Position numbers and translations under genes: made by a program | Shown here: piece by piece, positions 22,140-34,019 of the stretch | How positions within the stretch are numbered: position 1 is the stretch's first letter | Layout of the letters: every line of letters starts with the position of its first letter | Assembly: GCF_004798865.1 (NCBI RefSeq) | Contig: NW_025335438.1 | Location: forward strand, 10,629,043-10,693,042 | Length of the DNA: 64,000 nt | Source: Varanus komodoensis | Lineage: Eukaryota > Chordata > Lepidosauria > Squamata > Varanidae | Direction of reading: 5' to 3' | Notes under the pieces: generated by a model | Database searches by the model: none | Seen by the model: only the letters and a program-made list of their open reading frames with translations | What the model was told of the DNA's origin: nothing

Positions 22140-23640
22140 GTGGACTTCACAACTGAACTAATACACAGACTACTTTAGAATCTTCTTCAGAATTTTCCCA
22201 CAGATTGATGTCAGACTGACTGGTCTGTAGTTCGCAAGGTCTTCTTTTTCCTCCTTTTTTTGAAGATGGAAACAACACCAGCCCTTCTCCAGTCATCTGG
22301 TACTTCCCCTGTCCTCCATGATTTCTCAGAGATAATAGACAGTCATTCTGAGAGTTCTTCCATGAGCTCCTTCATGATTCTAAGGTGTAGTTTATCAGAC
22401 CCTGAAGATTTGAACTTATTCAACCCAATTAGAAGATCCTATCAGTCTTGACTATCAGTCTTGTGCTGCCATTCTGGTCCTTCAGTTTGTACTTCCCCTT
22501 CATCAGGAAGAACCTCTTGCTGGAGAAGACTAAGCCAAGGTAGGAATTGAACACTTCTGCCCGTGTGCCATCTGTTATCTTTTTGCCTCTACATTGAGTA
22601 GTTGAACCACCATTTTCTGCCTCTGCCTTTTATTGTGGACATATCTGAAGAAGACTTTTTTGTTGCTTTTAGCATCCCTCAACAGTGTCATGCCTTGCTG
22701 ACACTTTCCCTGCAATTCCATGCTACCTTCTTGTATTCTTCCTTTGTAGGCTGGCCTTCCTTCCACTTTCTATACATGCCCTTTTTGTTTTCAGATCATC
22801 TTAAGGTTGTTTTTTAAGCCATATGGGCTTCTTCTGTTGTCTTCTACCCCTTTTCCTTGTTGGAATTGTTTGTAATTGTGCCTTTAGAATTTCCTTTTCT
22901 TAAAAATTCCCACCCATCATCCTTTTCTCATCAGAGTCACTTGCTATGGGATTTTACTTATCGTTGTCTTGAGTTTATTAAAATTGGCTTCCTTGAAATC
23001 CAGGGTACATCTTTGATTACATTTGTCTTTTGCTTCCTTTGGAATCAAGAATTCAAGTGTGGCATGGTCACTTTCCCTCAGAGTTCCCCTAGCAGCCACT
23101 TTGTCCATTAGGTCTTCCCTGTTGGTTACTATCAAGTCAAGGATAGCTGCTCTATTTTATCCTTTATCCAATTTCTTTTGGAGGAATTTATCAGCATCAC
23201 ATATTAGAAATCTCTTGGAGGGGCTGTGTTTGGCAGAATTTGTCTCCCAACAGACATCAGGGAAATTGAAGTCCCCATAACAAGGCCATCATGCCTCCTT
23301 GAAACACTAACTATCTGCTTTTCTACAGTTGTATCCTCATTTTCTCCTTGACTGGGTGGTCAGCAACAGACACTAAAAACTGTGTTCCTTTTATTCCTTG
23401 CTCCATATATTATTCCAGATGCTCTCCGTGGGGCTATTAAACTCATCTTCCTGTATTTCCATGCAGAGATATGTATCTTTAATGTGCAGTGTGACTCATT
23501 CCCTTTCTGTTCCTTCTGGTCTTCATAAACAGGTTATATCCTTCAATTGACTTCTAGTCATGTGAGTCATCTGGGTCTCCCGTGATATGTCTACTTTGCC
23601 CTTTGGTTCCTGTTTGTGCAAATACGAATCCAGGGCTCAC
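22140..23640 (-). mobile_element. Degraded CR1 LINE, ORF2 endonuclease to early RT
   Basis: Read on the minus strand from 23640 downward, it carries endonuclease signatures (GDFNFPDVCWET near 23250-23280), VTNREDLMDKVAARGTLRES followed by DHATLEFLIP (23135-22944), a basic linker (KSNKKVFFRYVHNKR) and, near 22255-22160, the early RT motif ANYRPVSLTSICGKILK. Several frame breaks. It stops abruptly before the RT catalytic core and has no CR1 tail, so the 3' half was lost. Confidence 0.85.
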
Positions 23641-24425
23641 AATCTGGGTGCCTAATAGCTTCAGAAAACAAGCATATGACTAGAAACCAGGGGCTCCCAA
23701 AAGCAGGCAGACAGCTGTATGAATCTTATTCCTATCCCATATAGATGATTCATAGAAGCACACACTTGTACTGTTCATACTCTTAAGTGCTTTCCTGAAT
23801 CTGGGCCATAGATAATGAAGTCAGCCTTTGGAAAGGGAAGTTGGGTGGAGACGATTATGAGGTGCAGGTGAATAATCAGTTGGTGCCTGAACTGGAGCAA
23901 GCAACAGGGCTGCTTATTTGATCTTCAGAGAGGAAGATGAGCAAAAATGTTGCTAATAGTTCTCAGGAAAGGAAGAAAGAGAAAGACACATGCTGTGAGA
24001 GTTCAGAGTGCGGTCAATAAAATGAGAACACGTACCATGACTCACAATTTCACTCTAGCAGAGTTGTAAAATTGTCATCCAGCTATATGAATAAGCTTGA
24101 CAATGCCCAAATGAGTCCTGAGGTACTGCTAAAGCATGTAATTTTCCAAATGAAATCAATATTTTAAATTGTCGTTGTATGTGGACACTGGCATTTGCTT
24201 TTCTATTTTTCCACCTATCATTTGCTGCCATAAACACAAATTCTTTTAAAAAAACCAAACACTTACCAGGTTGGGTAGAATACATACAGAGTTATACCCT
24301 GACCTTTAGGATATTTAGTGTGTGTTTCTCTGTGTGTTTAGACAGAAAAGTTCTACAAATCCAGCATCCACTGGCTAGCTGGACAAGTTTTGATCAGAAA
24401 GCCAACTAATTCTGAAATTAGTGAG

Positions 24426-24723
24426 GGTGGGGAACCTTTGCTCAGAAAGTTCTGCCTCCTTTACCTTGCCCCTTTTTCCTGCCACACCATGTTTCAGGGT
24501 TTCCAGGCTTTTGTGTAGTTTTGCTACATCTTAAAATGCAGAAATGCCTCACCTAAGGCTTAGTTGCCAGCACTATCAGCACCCTGCCTACTGTATGCTG
24601 GTGTTTTGCATTATATTCTTTTGCCTTTGGCTGAACCTGTAGTACTGCTCACTACTGGAAGGTGGCCTCTGAGAGTTTCTCCAAAACTGAATTTGGACCT
24701 CAGGCTGAAAGAGATTGCCTCAC
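24426..24723. repeat. Degraded hAT-like non-autonomous repeat
   Basis: It begins GGTGGGGAACCTTTGCTC and ends GAAAGAGATTGCCTCACC; the inner part CCAAAACTGAATTTGGACC recurs in related form near 53930. Probably the same family as 53745-53975. No target duplication recognised. Confidence 0.45.
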
Positions 24724-24892
24724 CTTTGCTTGATAGTGATAATTCCACTTCAAAACATGGCTGCATTAATGCACCTATAGTCACCATAGTTAAAGCCATC
24801 ATGCAAACCAGTTATTTACCTCAATATATATTTGCAATGTCCCATAAAATAGGATAGCCTTGACAGTTACAGGAGGCCTATAAATGCATGTA

Positions 24893-24923
<31 letters not shown>

Positions 24924-24924
24924 A
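24893..24924. repeat. (AAAT)n microsatellite
   Basis: Seven to eight TAAA units, followed by AT-rich sequence. It could be the tail of an old retroelement. Confidence 0.9.
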
Positions 24925-26380
24925 ATATATAGTGTATATATACTGATTATATAGAATGTACTGCAATAAAATTATAAGACAGCCCAGAGCCAACCAGCAT
25001 ATTAGCAGTCCTTCAGTGCAGCAGAGCTGTAACTGGCAAAATATGTGTGACAGGTGGTGCAACTAAGACTGTGTGTGTGGTCCTTCATAAATCCGTTCCC
25101 AAAGCCATCAGAGATACAGATGCTTGGGGCTGGCCAGTTCCAAACACTCTTGGGTGAAACTGATTTGCTTAGTAAGGTTTCGGTCCTAGTTTAGGCATAG
25201 TAATTGCCTTGCAACCCTGTGGGATGGCATTTGCTAGCAGACAAACAAGGGAGGTACTAACCCTGTTGATTCTCCAGCAATTCTTAGGGGCTTTTGATAC
25301 CATCAGCAACAGTGTCTTCTTTCTGGAAAGGCTATTGAAGTTGGGGGTCTTGGGTAGTGCCTTTCCAGTTTTTCTTCTACTATCTGGGTGGCCCAATCAC
25401 TGTAGATGGTGCTTAAAGATTGCTCCATTCCTTCGTGGTACAAAGCTTCACGGGGAATATAATGTAAAATTGGATAGAGAGTTGTACTATAACTAACATA
25501 TAATAAGTTCAGCCATAGCACCATTGCTGTTTATGAGTGAAGAATTAAAAGAAACATTATCATATTTGTTATACTCATACTGTTTACGTCAACAAAATAA
25601 ACTGAAATATACATCATTCAAATCCCAGATTCAATGACTGACATCTTCAGTTTCAAAAGAAACTCCACCTGAGACAGACAATGGGTTCACATGATCCAGA
25701 AAACAACCCTGCCTTATTTCTATGGTACATGGATTTTTGATAAGCTTACTGGTTGGATGATCACATGGTTACCTGGGCAGCACAGTGTCCATGCTCCATC
25801 CTCCTGGCCTTGCCACACATCCCAGCAGGTCCCATGAGTGAAATCCTCATCCTTTCCCTATTCTTGTTGTGGGGCTGCAGCAGCTTCCTCCTGACTGGTC
25901 CATTGCAACCCTGAAGTGAGTTCTTTGTTCCCCTTCCCAAAAGTATCTGTACGTCTGCAATGCTTCCCAGCTGTTCCAGACCCCACTGCGATCCTCTACA
26001 CCCATTCTCTCTCTCTGTATTTTTATGCTGTTTCCCTGTTTTCAAAAGTGCACAGGGGAATAGAAAAATCACTTGGCCAGTGGGAATGAAGTGACCAGTG
26101 TATGTCCACTGCTAGGGTATTGAGGGCAAAGGCTAAAAGCCAGCGTTGCCAAGGCACTCCATGGTGCTGCCGTACCAACAATCATAAAATGGTGATCTTT
26201 GATCCAGAGGACTGCAGAAGTCGCAGTGAAGCAGAGAAACCTTTAAACAGACTGTTGATTCTCTCTGAGTTTTCAGAAAAGCAATCCTACCATGCAGCAA
26301 CTTCAGTAATGGGTCTAAATGGCACCACAGACTCACAAGAGTAAGCTTTCATTGTGGCTTCTTGTGTCATGCAAACCCCC
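24925..26380. other. Intergenic, no gene seen
   Basis: ORFs of up to about 100 codons on both strands have no recognisable domain and look like chance. Confidence 0.45.
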
Positions 26381-26387
26381 TCATAGA

Positions 26388-26679
26388 CTGGGTTCAGATA
26401 ACATGATAACCCACATCAAAGAACTGAATATGGATTATGCGTGGTTTGGGTTGTCATTGGACCATGGATTGTTGCTGAAATGTGGGTTATGTTAACAATG
26501 AATAACCCACGAATATAGCCCATGGTTTGTTGTTGAGTTGTGAACTGCAGATTGCCATTTTGGCTAGTTTGAGACATCATGGTAATCTGCCTTTTAACAA
26601 CAACACACTTTTCAATAACAACATGTACTCAACCCATACTGCACTCTTGGCTGTGGGTTATAATGCTGTCTGAACCCAG
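26388..26679. mobile_element. Terminal-inverted-repeat MITE
   Basis: The ends CTGGGTTCAGATAACATGAT and the reverse complement of ATAATGCTGTCTGAACCCAG form an inverted repeat of about 30 bp, including ATAACCCACA on both sides. It is flanked by TCATAGA (26381-26387 and 26680-26686), a perfect 7-bp direct repeat. An internal inverted pair GTGGGTTAT/ATAACCCAC lies near 26480-26510. No ORF. Superfamily uncertain. Confidence 0.75.
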
Positions 26680-26689
26680 TCATAGAGAG

Positions 26690-26753
26690 CCGCTGCCAGC
26701 TGGAAGAGACAATAGATGGTTCAGTAGACCAGTAGTCTAAGTCTGGATAAGGT
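26690..26753 (-). repeat. Short retroelement 3' fragment
   Basis: GCCGCTGCCAGCTGGAAGAG and ATGGTTCAGTAGACCAGTAG resemble the reverse complement of a common squamate LINE/SINE 3' region (…CAGACCATTGGTCCATCTAG…). Recognised from memory only. Confidence 0.4.
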
Positions 26754-28440
26754 CATCTCCTACACTCATCTTTCCATCATAATCACAAATTCTCCTCCTG
26801 AAGTTAAGCAAGACTGTGAAACTGCCCTGCAAACAAATTTCAGTTTGTGAAGTGTCAGAGATTTTCATATTTTGGGTTATTCCCTCTTGGCCTTCTTATG
26901 GGTTGAACCTGATCCTTTTCAAATAAATTAACTGAAATGTATACTTTTTCCTCCACTGCTCTCTCTCCAATTGTGTGCTTAAAAAGCTGTGTTGAATGAG
27001 TCATTGATAAATGTTTTGTGGGGGAGTCAGTGGAGTGCATGCATGCATCCTTGCCATCTTTTTATTTCCAAGGATGGGAGTATACTGTGAGCTTCCAGTC
27101 TTTTGCTTCTACACTAGCTTGAACATTAGCCACAAATGTAGGAAATGTACAATTCTCTGTGAAGCCTTTGTTAATTTTTCTGAGGTCTCCCAGCATTCCT
27201 TTCACCCCCTTTTTCTGTTCTCTCCCACCCCTTTTGCATCTTCCATCAGAAGATCTCTGAGTGATGCTTGTTAGCAGCTGCAAGTCTGCCAGCAGCTTGA
27301 GCCCTCTCAGACATACTTCATGGGCACTCTCCTTCTTTGCTGTACTCATTCCTGCTCTCCTCCTCCAGCTCTACTCTCACGCACAGGAGGCAGTCAGCCT
27401 GAGTGAAGCATGGCACCCCCTCCCTATCCTTACGTCTTACTTGGACAGATCTATTAAAAGGCTCTTATAAATCATTGTTATTAGTCACTGGCTCATCTCG
27501 GAATACTGAAGGAGGCTCTGATCTCCAGGGTTTTCTGGGCTAAGACAGCATCCGTGTGTTGATGAATCTTTATGGAACACTTATCTTCTATTTTCAACAG
27601 CAAAATCTCCAAACTCAGTTTTAACAAGGTTGTTTATGTATCTAATCAAAGCAGGGCAGGAAATGTGGAAGACAGCACAGGGCTGCCCAAGAAACATAAT
27701 ATTTGTCAGAAAGCATTAGCTCAGTCCCTTTTTCTTTCATGGATGAACTGTGGCCTGAAACTCTGTTTAAATTATGTGGAATAATGCACTGGTGGTTACG
27801 TTTGCCCATAGCAAGCTAGCTGGACTCACTTGAACAGTAAAACAACTTACTGTAATGCTTCAGGATGGATGAAACAATAACAACAACTAGGGGCTGCTCT
27901 ACGGACTGAAAAAAATCCAAGGCTTAGGCCCATGGAACAAAAATTAAGTTAAAATAAAATAAAATAAAATAATAAAAAAACACATGCTAACATGTGCAAA
28001 TACCCTAATGTTTCCCTGTGTTTGTGTCTTTAAAGGACAGAACCACCCAATGGAAGACCCAGCCTTAAGGTTGCACATCAACACAACTAGACAACAGGTA
28101 CAACCTGAGCAGGTACACAGTTCATGTGGTCACAGCCTTCCACACATTCTAGTTTTATGCACTGCATTTCTATTTAAATTATACCAATTTCAGAATTGGC
28201 ACTTATAAATGATTGTATGCCAAGTGGTGCTGACCTCTGTCCTCTTTTTTGGTGATTCATAAGTGGCCACTCTATGCACTTCATCAGTTTGCCTACTATC
28301 CTCAGGTGCCTAGAGTATGTTGCTTCACAGGAATGGAAGAAATCTCCAGCTGCAGGTCTAGGTGATGTCTGTGTAAGATAAGGACCAGCGTGCCTCAGGC
28401 AGCAAATTTTTTTTTTGAGCAACCTGAAAACACCATTATT
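26754..28440. other. Intergenic, no gene seen
   Basis: Contains a short (AAAAT)n stretch near 27945-27975. Overlapping opposite-strand ORFs at 27000-27470 carry no recognisable domain. Confidence 0.45.
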
Positions 28441-28449
28441 TTATTTCAG

Positions 28450-28606
28450 GGTAAATTTGTATACATGCTTAGAAGAAAAAAGTCCTACAACTCCCAGCAT
28501 TCTCTTCTTGAGCACACTTCTTGAGTTTATATGAATCACCTAGCCACGAATGCCTGAAAGTAAACCTGATGGGATTACTTCTGAGTAAATCTGCACAGGA
28601 CTTGTG
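28450..28606. repeat. Half of a fold-back repeat plus neighbouring dispersed repeat
   Basis: ATACATGCTTAGAAGAAAAA, then GTCCTACAACTCCCAGCATT, is one arm of the 8682/18451 family; the second arm is missing. GGATTACTTCTGAGTAAATC at 28571 belongs to the repeat described at 15198. Confidence 0.6.
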
Positions 28607-29607
28607 AAAAGGAGCAATGACAGACTTGTCTACTTCAAAGAGAGCTCACCACCACCTGGTTCCTCATCAAAATACACAACTACAAGTCTCCAGAGTAAAT
28701 ACTCAGTTAGAAATTTTATGGATGAAGGGAAAAGGCCTCGTTAACAACCCCACTACCTGCCAAAACTTAATAAAGGAGAACCACTTGCACTGATTATTTT
28801 TCTTTTGTATGAAATATGACTTTAAAATAACTCTCATCTGTTTCGTTTTCAAAGATCTTTTGTAAAAAGAGTAAGTTTGGGCATGCATGCAGCAGTGGAA
28901 TGCTACCTCTTGCAAGATTTATGGAGAGTCTTGGAGATCTCAGTAAGCTAGAAAGGCCTTTCTGCTGCCTCATTCAAGAGCAATTTAATGCATGTCATTT
29001 CTGAAACTGCAGTCACAGTATTAGCTGTGAGTTCATAAATTGGTCTTCAGTGTAGCTGACCTCAATGAACCAGGCGAGTCACAAGATAAGATCTGTCTGA
29101 TTATTAGCTGGCATTTTTCTAGGTTATGAGACTTCTGATTTTTACCTTAGCCTCACTGTTTTTGCCCCCATTAGCACAACAAAACTTCACTTAACCCTCT
29201 GAGATTCATCAGACTAAATTGGAATAATATCCTGGAAAGCTGATCTGTTGGGTCTATCAAACTCAGCACTAGCTGAGCTTGTTATAATGCAACAGACACA
29301 ACTTTTCAAGACTCAGAGCCTGAGTTTTCCTATTTCCTCCTCTCTTTCCATCACTCTCTCCTTTTGACTTGTTTCTTTTAGATTGCATGGCTGAGGGCAG
29401 GGACAATATCTTTTTACTGTTCTGTAAGGAGCTGCTCTAGAAGCTGTTTTGGCACAGGCATGGAACAAAAACAAGTAGAAAAGAATGTGTCCACCATTCA
29501 TAATAAAATAACCCACAGAATGTTACTAAGTGCTAAAGGCAGTGATGATCTCCTTGCTGGACAGGAAGGGATAGGAAGTTGCTTGGAAGGATAGTAAACA
29601 AGATTGA

Positions 29608-29745
29608 AACAGGTTTCCCAGTGGTCAGAATTTTGGACTCTGATGCAAGAAACCTGGATTCTAGTCCATGTTCAGTCATGAGGCCCACTAGGAGACTTTG
29701 GCCCAGTCATCAACTCTCAACCCTCAGGAGCTGCCTTGAGTCCCA
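29608..29745 (+). mobile_element. tRNA-derived SINE fragment
   Basis: An A-box-like CAGTGGTCAGAATTTTGGAC is followed by a B box GGATTCTAGTCC (29656-29667) and the SINE body motif CTTTGGCCCAGTCATCAACT. Same family as 54667-54918, opposite orientation, without its tail. Confidence 0.65.
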
Positions 29746-29911
29746 TGCAAAAGGACAAAGAGTAGTCACCTACAATAACAAATGACCATGATTCACAAAA
29801 AAATATTCATATTATAGGACATATTTTCCACTCTTTAGAAGCCAGAAGAAATCCTATCCAGAAAATAGTAAAGGTCTGATTTACTCCCAAGTGAATTTTA
29901 TAGTCGGGTAA

Positions 29912-30795
29912 TTTGTTGCTGTTGTTAGTCGCAAAGTCATGTCCGACCCATCACGACCCCATGGACAACATTCCTCCAGGCCTTCCTGTCCTCCACCATC
30001 CCTCGGAGTCCACTTAAGCTCATGCTGACTGCTTCAGTGATTCCATCTAGCCACCTCATTCTCTGCCTTCCCCTTCTTCTTTTGCCATCTATTGTTCCCA
30101 GCATTAGGCTCTTCTCCAGGGAGTCCTTCCTTCTCATTAGGTGCCCACATTATTTGAGTTTCATCTTCAGTATCTGGCCTTCTAAAGAGCAGTCAGGGTT
30201 GATCTCCTCTAGGACTGACTGGTTTGATCGCCTTGTGGTCAAGGGGAATTGCAGAAGTCTCTGCCAGCACCACAATTCAAAGGCCTCAATCCTTCGGCGC
30301 TCAGCCTTCCTTATGGTCCAGCTTTCACAGCCATACATTGCAACTGGGAAAACCATACCCTTGACTATACGCACTTTTGTTGGCAAGGGTGATGTCTCTG
30401 CTTTTTAGTATGCTGTCTAGATTTGCCATAGCTTTCCTCCCCAGGAGCAAGTGTCTTTTAATTTCTTGACTGCAGTCCCTGTCTGCAGTGATCTTGGAGC
30501 CCAGGAAAATAAAATCATTCACTACCTCCATTTCTTCCCCATCTATCTGCCAGGAAGTGAGAGGACTGGATGCCATGATCTTAGTTTTCTTAATGTTGAG
30601 TTTCAAACCAACTTCTGCGCTCTTCTCCTTCACCCGCATCAAGAGGCTCTTTAGTTCCTCTTCACTTTCTGCCATGAGAGTGGTATCATCTGCATATCTG
30701 AGGTTGTTGATATTTCTCCCTGCAATCTCAATTCTAACTTGTGATTCATCTAGCCCTGCCTTTCTCATGTTGTGCTCTGCATAATAGTGCACTCC
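29912..30795 (-). mobile_element. BovB (RTE) LINE, 5'-truncated, with RT C-terminal half
   Basis: The longest BovB copy here. On the minus strand from 30792 it reads YAEHNMRKAGLDESQ, NINNLRYADDTTLMAESEEE (RT catalytic YADD at 30685-30696) and VGLKLNIKKTKIMAS. A frame change near 30385 leads to VAMYGCESWTIRKAERRRIE, and a stop precedes CGHLMRRKDSLEKSLMLG; it ends in KRRRGRQRMRWLDGITEA. The last element is the (GTT)n-type end at 29912. Endonuclease and early RT are missing, so it is dead on arrival. Confidence 0.95.
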
Positions 30796-31392
30796 TATAA
30801 ATGTCTACTCAGGAGTTCAACTGAATTCAGTGCCAGTGAGTATAGAATTACAGTTTAAGATGGGTAGCTGACAGGGATTATCTCCACAATGAGTATGGAC
30901 TTAAGAGAAGAACCCAGTGATTGGGTTCACACATTAAGACAACGCTTCCTGGCAATAAGCCATTGTGGCTTAGTTTGTTCTATGAAGAACTTATGGTGTG
31001 TCTGACGTGATCAGGATTATTTTGTTCTCCCATTCCAGGGAACACAGCAGGAGAACCACCCAGCCATGACTGTGAGATGTTTTTGGTTTGCCACAGTTTT
31101 TTGTCCATTCACTCTCCACTTTTGGGGAGCTGGCAATTACAACCTCTATTTTGACAGCCACTGTCATCCCTTGCAAAAATGTTCAAGCAGAGGGATGGTC
31201 AGTGGTCAGTGGCTGGCACTGGAATGTGTGTACACAACATGTCAAAACTGTGCATGTCCTTTAAAATGGGAAGGTTGACAGGCAATGGGTGTTTCCTTTC
31301 CTTTTACTGGAACATATGGTTTTGAACAAGATACCCTATAGTGGGTACAACAACTCCTACAACAAGCCATCGGTTGTCAAGGTAACTCATTG

Positions 31393-31446
31393 CCCTCAAA
31401 GCCATTCCGTTGGTCCAGCTTCACCCAGACTGATAGGCTTTGAGGG
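31393..31446. repeat. Inverted repeat with 11-bp perfect arms
   Basis: CCCTCAAAGCC (31393-31403) and GGCTTTGAGGG (31436-31446) are perfect complements around 32 bases. It may be part of a larger degraded element spanning about 30920-31480, whose outer ends GGGTTCAC and TGAACCC are inverted. Confidence 0.55.
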
Positions 31447-31479
31447 TAGCAACCCATGATGGCTGGCTTCATCCTGAAC

Positions 31480-32690
31480 CCACTCTGTGTCCTTTGCCTG
31501 CACACAAGAAAGCACAGTGGTATGACAGATAATCATGTTGGACAATTCATATTGTCCAGTCATCTATCTTGGGTAGAGAAAGTCAGTATCGACAGCTGAA
31601 TGCCAAATGGACCTCCTATTCTCCAAGACTTACCCATTGTACAGCTTGCTCATGCACCTAATGTAGAAGTGAGCAAATGAGCTCAGAAGCGAAGTCTATG
31701 GAGACTCCCTTCTCTTGTACGGAGAATAGTCTGCATATTATATGTATGGTATATTATGAAAGAACACAGTTTGCTACAGTTTTGCAGCAGTTCGCTGGCA
31801 GTAGTTTATAGTGTTATTTCATGTATCTTTAATACTATGCTTGGTGAGATAGGTAGTCAATGTAATGTTTTATGAAAACAACCCTGTCCCTGCAACTTTG
31901 CAATGGTTCATTCAAGACTTTGCCCATAAACATGTCTATGAGTAGTAATGCACATAACAGAGAACTCAGTAATGAGCTCTCACTCTCATTCGCCCTGCAT
32001 TTGTTAGATATTTGGCTATTGTTTCTTATGCCAGCTGGATTTTCAGGTGCTGCTTGTAACATAGTACAGTTAAACTTTCTATTGGCAAAATAATCCCATG
32101 TAAAGTTGCCCTGTTTTGTAGTTTATTTTCACAATATATATTGTTTTATGCATTTCCCATTGTTTGTATGGCTTACTTTAAATTATTTTCCCAGATAGTT
32201 AAGATAAACACAACCAAACTTTTTCATATATTGAATTCTGTGAGTTCTAAGAAACCCATTTAGTTTTTTATTGTTTTCTGTCTTGGTACTGAATTCAACA
32301 TAATCTGTCTGAGTGCAAAGTTGAGATCTTTTTGTGATCCTAGATGGGTTTCATCTCCCATTGCAATGTACAAGCACTGTGATATGCTCTTGAATTATCC
32401 AAATTTTGTGCATATATTTCTTTATAGCATTAACATTCCAAAGAGTGTTTTAGGGGCCATTACAGCAGTGTATAATCAAATTGCAGGCAGTTATTTCTAA
32501 CACTTGGAAGAAAATCACATTCACTAGACAATTAAAGAGCAGTTGTTTGAAGCATTGAACCACTGTCTTTCCAAGCCCACAAAGTAACAAAGCTATGTGT
32601 TTGCACGAGCATATTCTCATCAATGCCTGTGGGATTAATTAAAGTTTCAGTGAGACAACTCTAAGCTTAACTATGGATCTAACCTATTGA
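31480..32690. other. Intergenic, repeat-poor stretch
   Basis: No gene, simple repeat or recognisable element. 31860-32110 has even composition and no transposon signature; such islands between TRPA1 and its neighbours are candidates for conserved non-coding sequence. Confidence 0.35.
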
Positions 32691-32701
32691 ATACTATAAG
32701 T

Positions 32702-32840
32702 CTGGGGCAGGCAACCTGTGGCCTTTCAGCTGATCTTTGGCTGCAATATCCCATGATCCTTCACCTTTGACTATGTTTACTAGGCCTCATGGGATTTGTA
32801 GTCCAGCAAAATCTGGTGGGCCACCAGCTGCTCATCCCTG
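32702..32840. mobile_element. Short hAT-like palindromic MITE with 8-bp target duplication
   Basis: It starts CTGGGGCAGGCAACCTGTGG and ends CCACCAGCTGCTCATCCCTG, imperfect inverted repeats. The inner halves TATCCCATGATCC and CTCATGGGATTTGTAGTCC are also inverted. The flanks CTATAAGT (32694-32701) and CTATAAGG (32841-32848) match at 7 of 8 positions. Confidence 0.75.
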
Positions 32841-32849
32841 CTATAAGGT

Positions 32850-34015
32850 ATCCTAGGCCAAAATGAACCTAAAGGAAATTTCTAACCCAGAGAACCTTTG
32901 TTAAAGATGAACTGAGTGTAGCAAGAGCTAAGTAACAGGGAGTAACATAAGATGAAATAAGTGTGTGGGAGAGACAATTTGGAGGAAATGAAATAAATTA
33001 TCCCCAAATTCTTGGGTCCAACAGAGTAAATAAGCAAGGCTCACATATTAAATTCATAGTTTTGAAATCTTCAGTTCAAATACTGTTCCAGAATTGCTAC
33101 ATTTAAAGTATTTCCTAAACCATTAAGTACATAACAGATGTAAGAATCAGCATAGATCAATGTTATTTTCTGCACAGCTCAGGTGATGTCATGCACTATA
33201 AAGTGGGAATAGCAGCCTCATTTCCCTTTGTGCTGCATCTACCTTGGCACTGCTTACCTTGCATTAAACTGAACTATGAATTACATGAATGAGGGTATTT
33301 GTTCTGTGCTTTCTCAGATGCCAGATGTTTGACCAATAGCCAATCCCCATTGTTCACAAGTCAACCTCTTAAACAGACCTATTCACTGACATTTCTTTAG
33401 TTATATATATTTTTTTTCATCCTGCCTTTTCTGAAGTTCTGGTGCCTTTCTGATTGTGGTCGTTGATAGGATTCTACTTCAATGATTAAAAAAACAAACA
33501 AGTCCTATTTCTGTGGCAGGCCTATTTATTATTTGTTTAATGTATTTCTATTTGCCTTTCCAAAATGTTCAGGGAGACCAATAAAGAAGCAAAAAGAAAT
33601 ACCATATAGATAAAATTGCAGTCTACATGTAATTGAGACACATTTTTAAAAAACCATTACTTAAAAGACGAAACAGAACAGTAAAACTCACAAAGTTCTC
33701 TTCTCCAAAGAAGACTGGGTAGAAAGCAGTCTCAGAGGCAACTTCTGGAAGGTTGCTTTCCCCAACATCTGCCACCTGAGGCAGATTTCATTACTATGGT
33801 AAGGCTGGCCTGTTACTCACTTTTTAAATAGATGAATCCAGTAGTTCTCCAGTTCTCCACCGCCACCATATGCAGGACCATTTCAGTCCTAAAAAGATGA
33901 AAATACAGTGTGTTTTTGGTACACTTCAGTCCCTGACTGCACACCTTTGCCATTTCATGGTATGCTGGCACACTTCTCCATGTTTCCATGCTCCATGTTT
34001 CCATGGAACCTGAAT
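32850..34015. other. Intergenic, no gene seen
   Basis: AT-rich sequence with short T and A runs; no recognisable feature. Confidence 0.45.
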
Positions 34016-34019
34016 GCTT

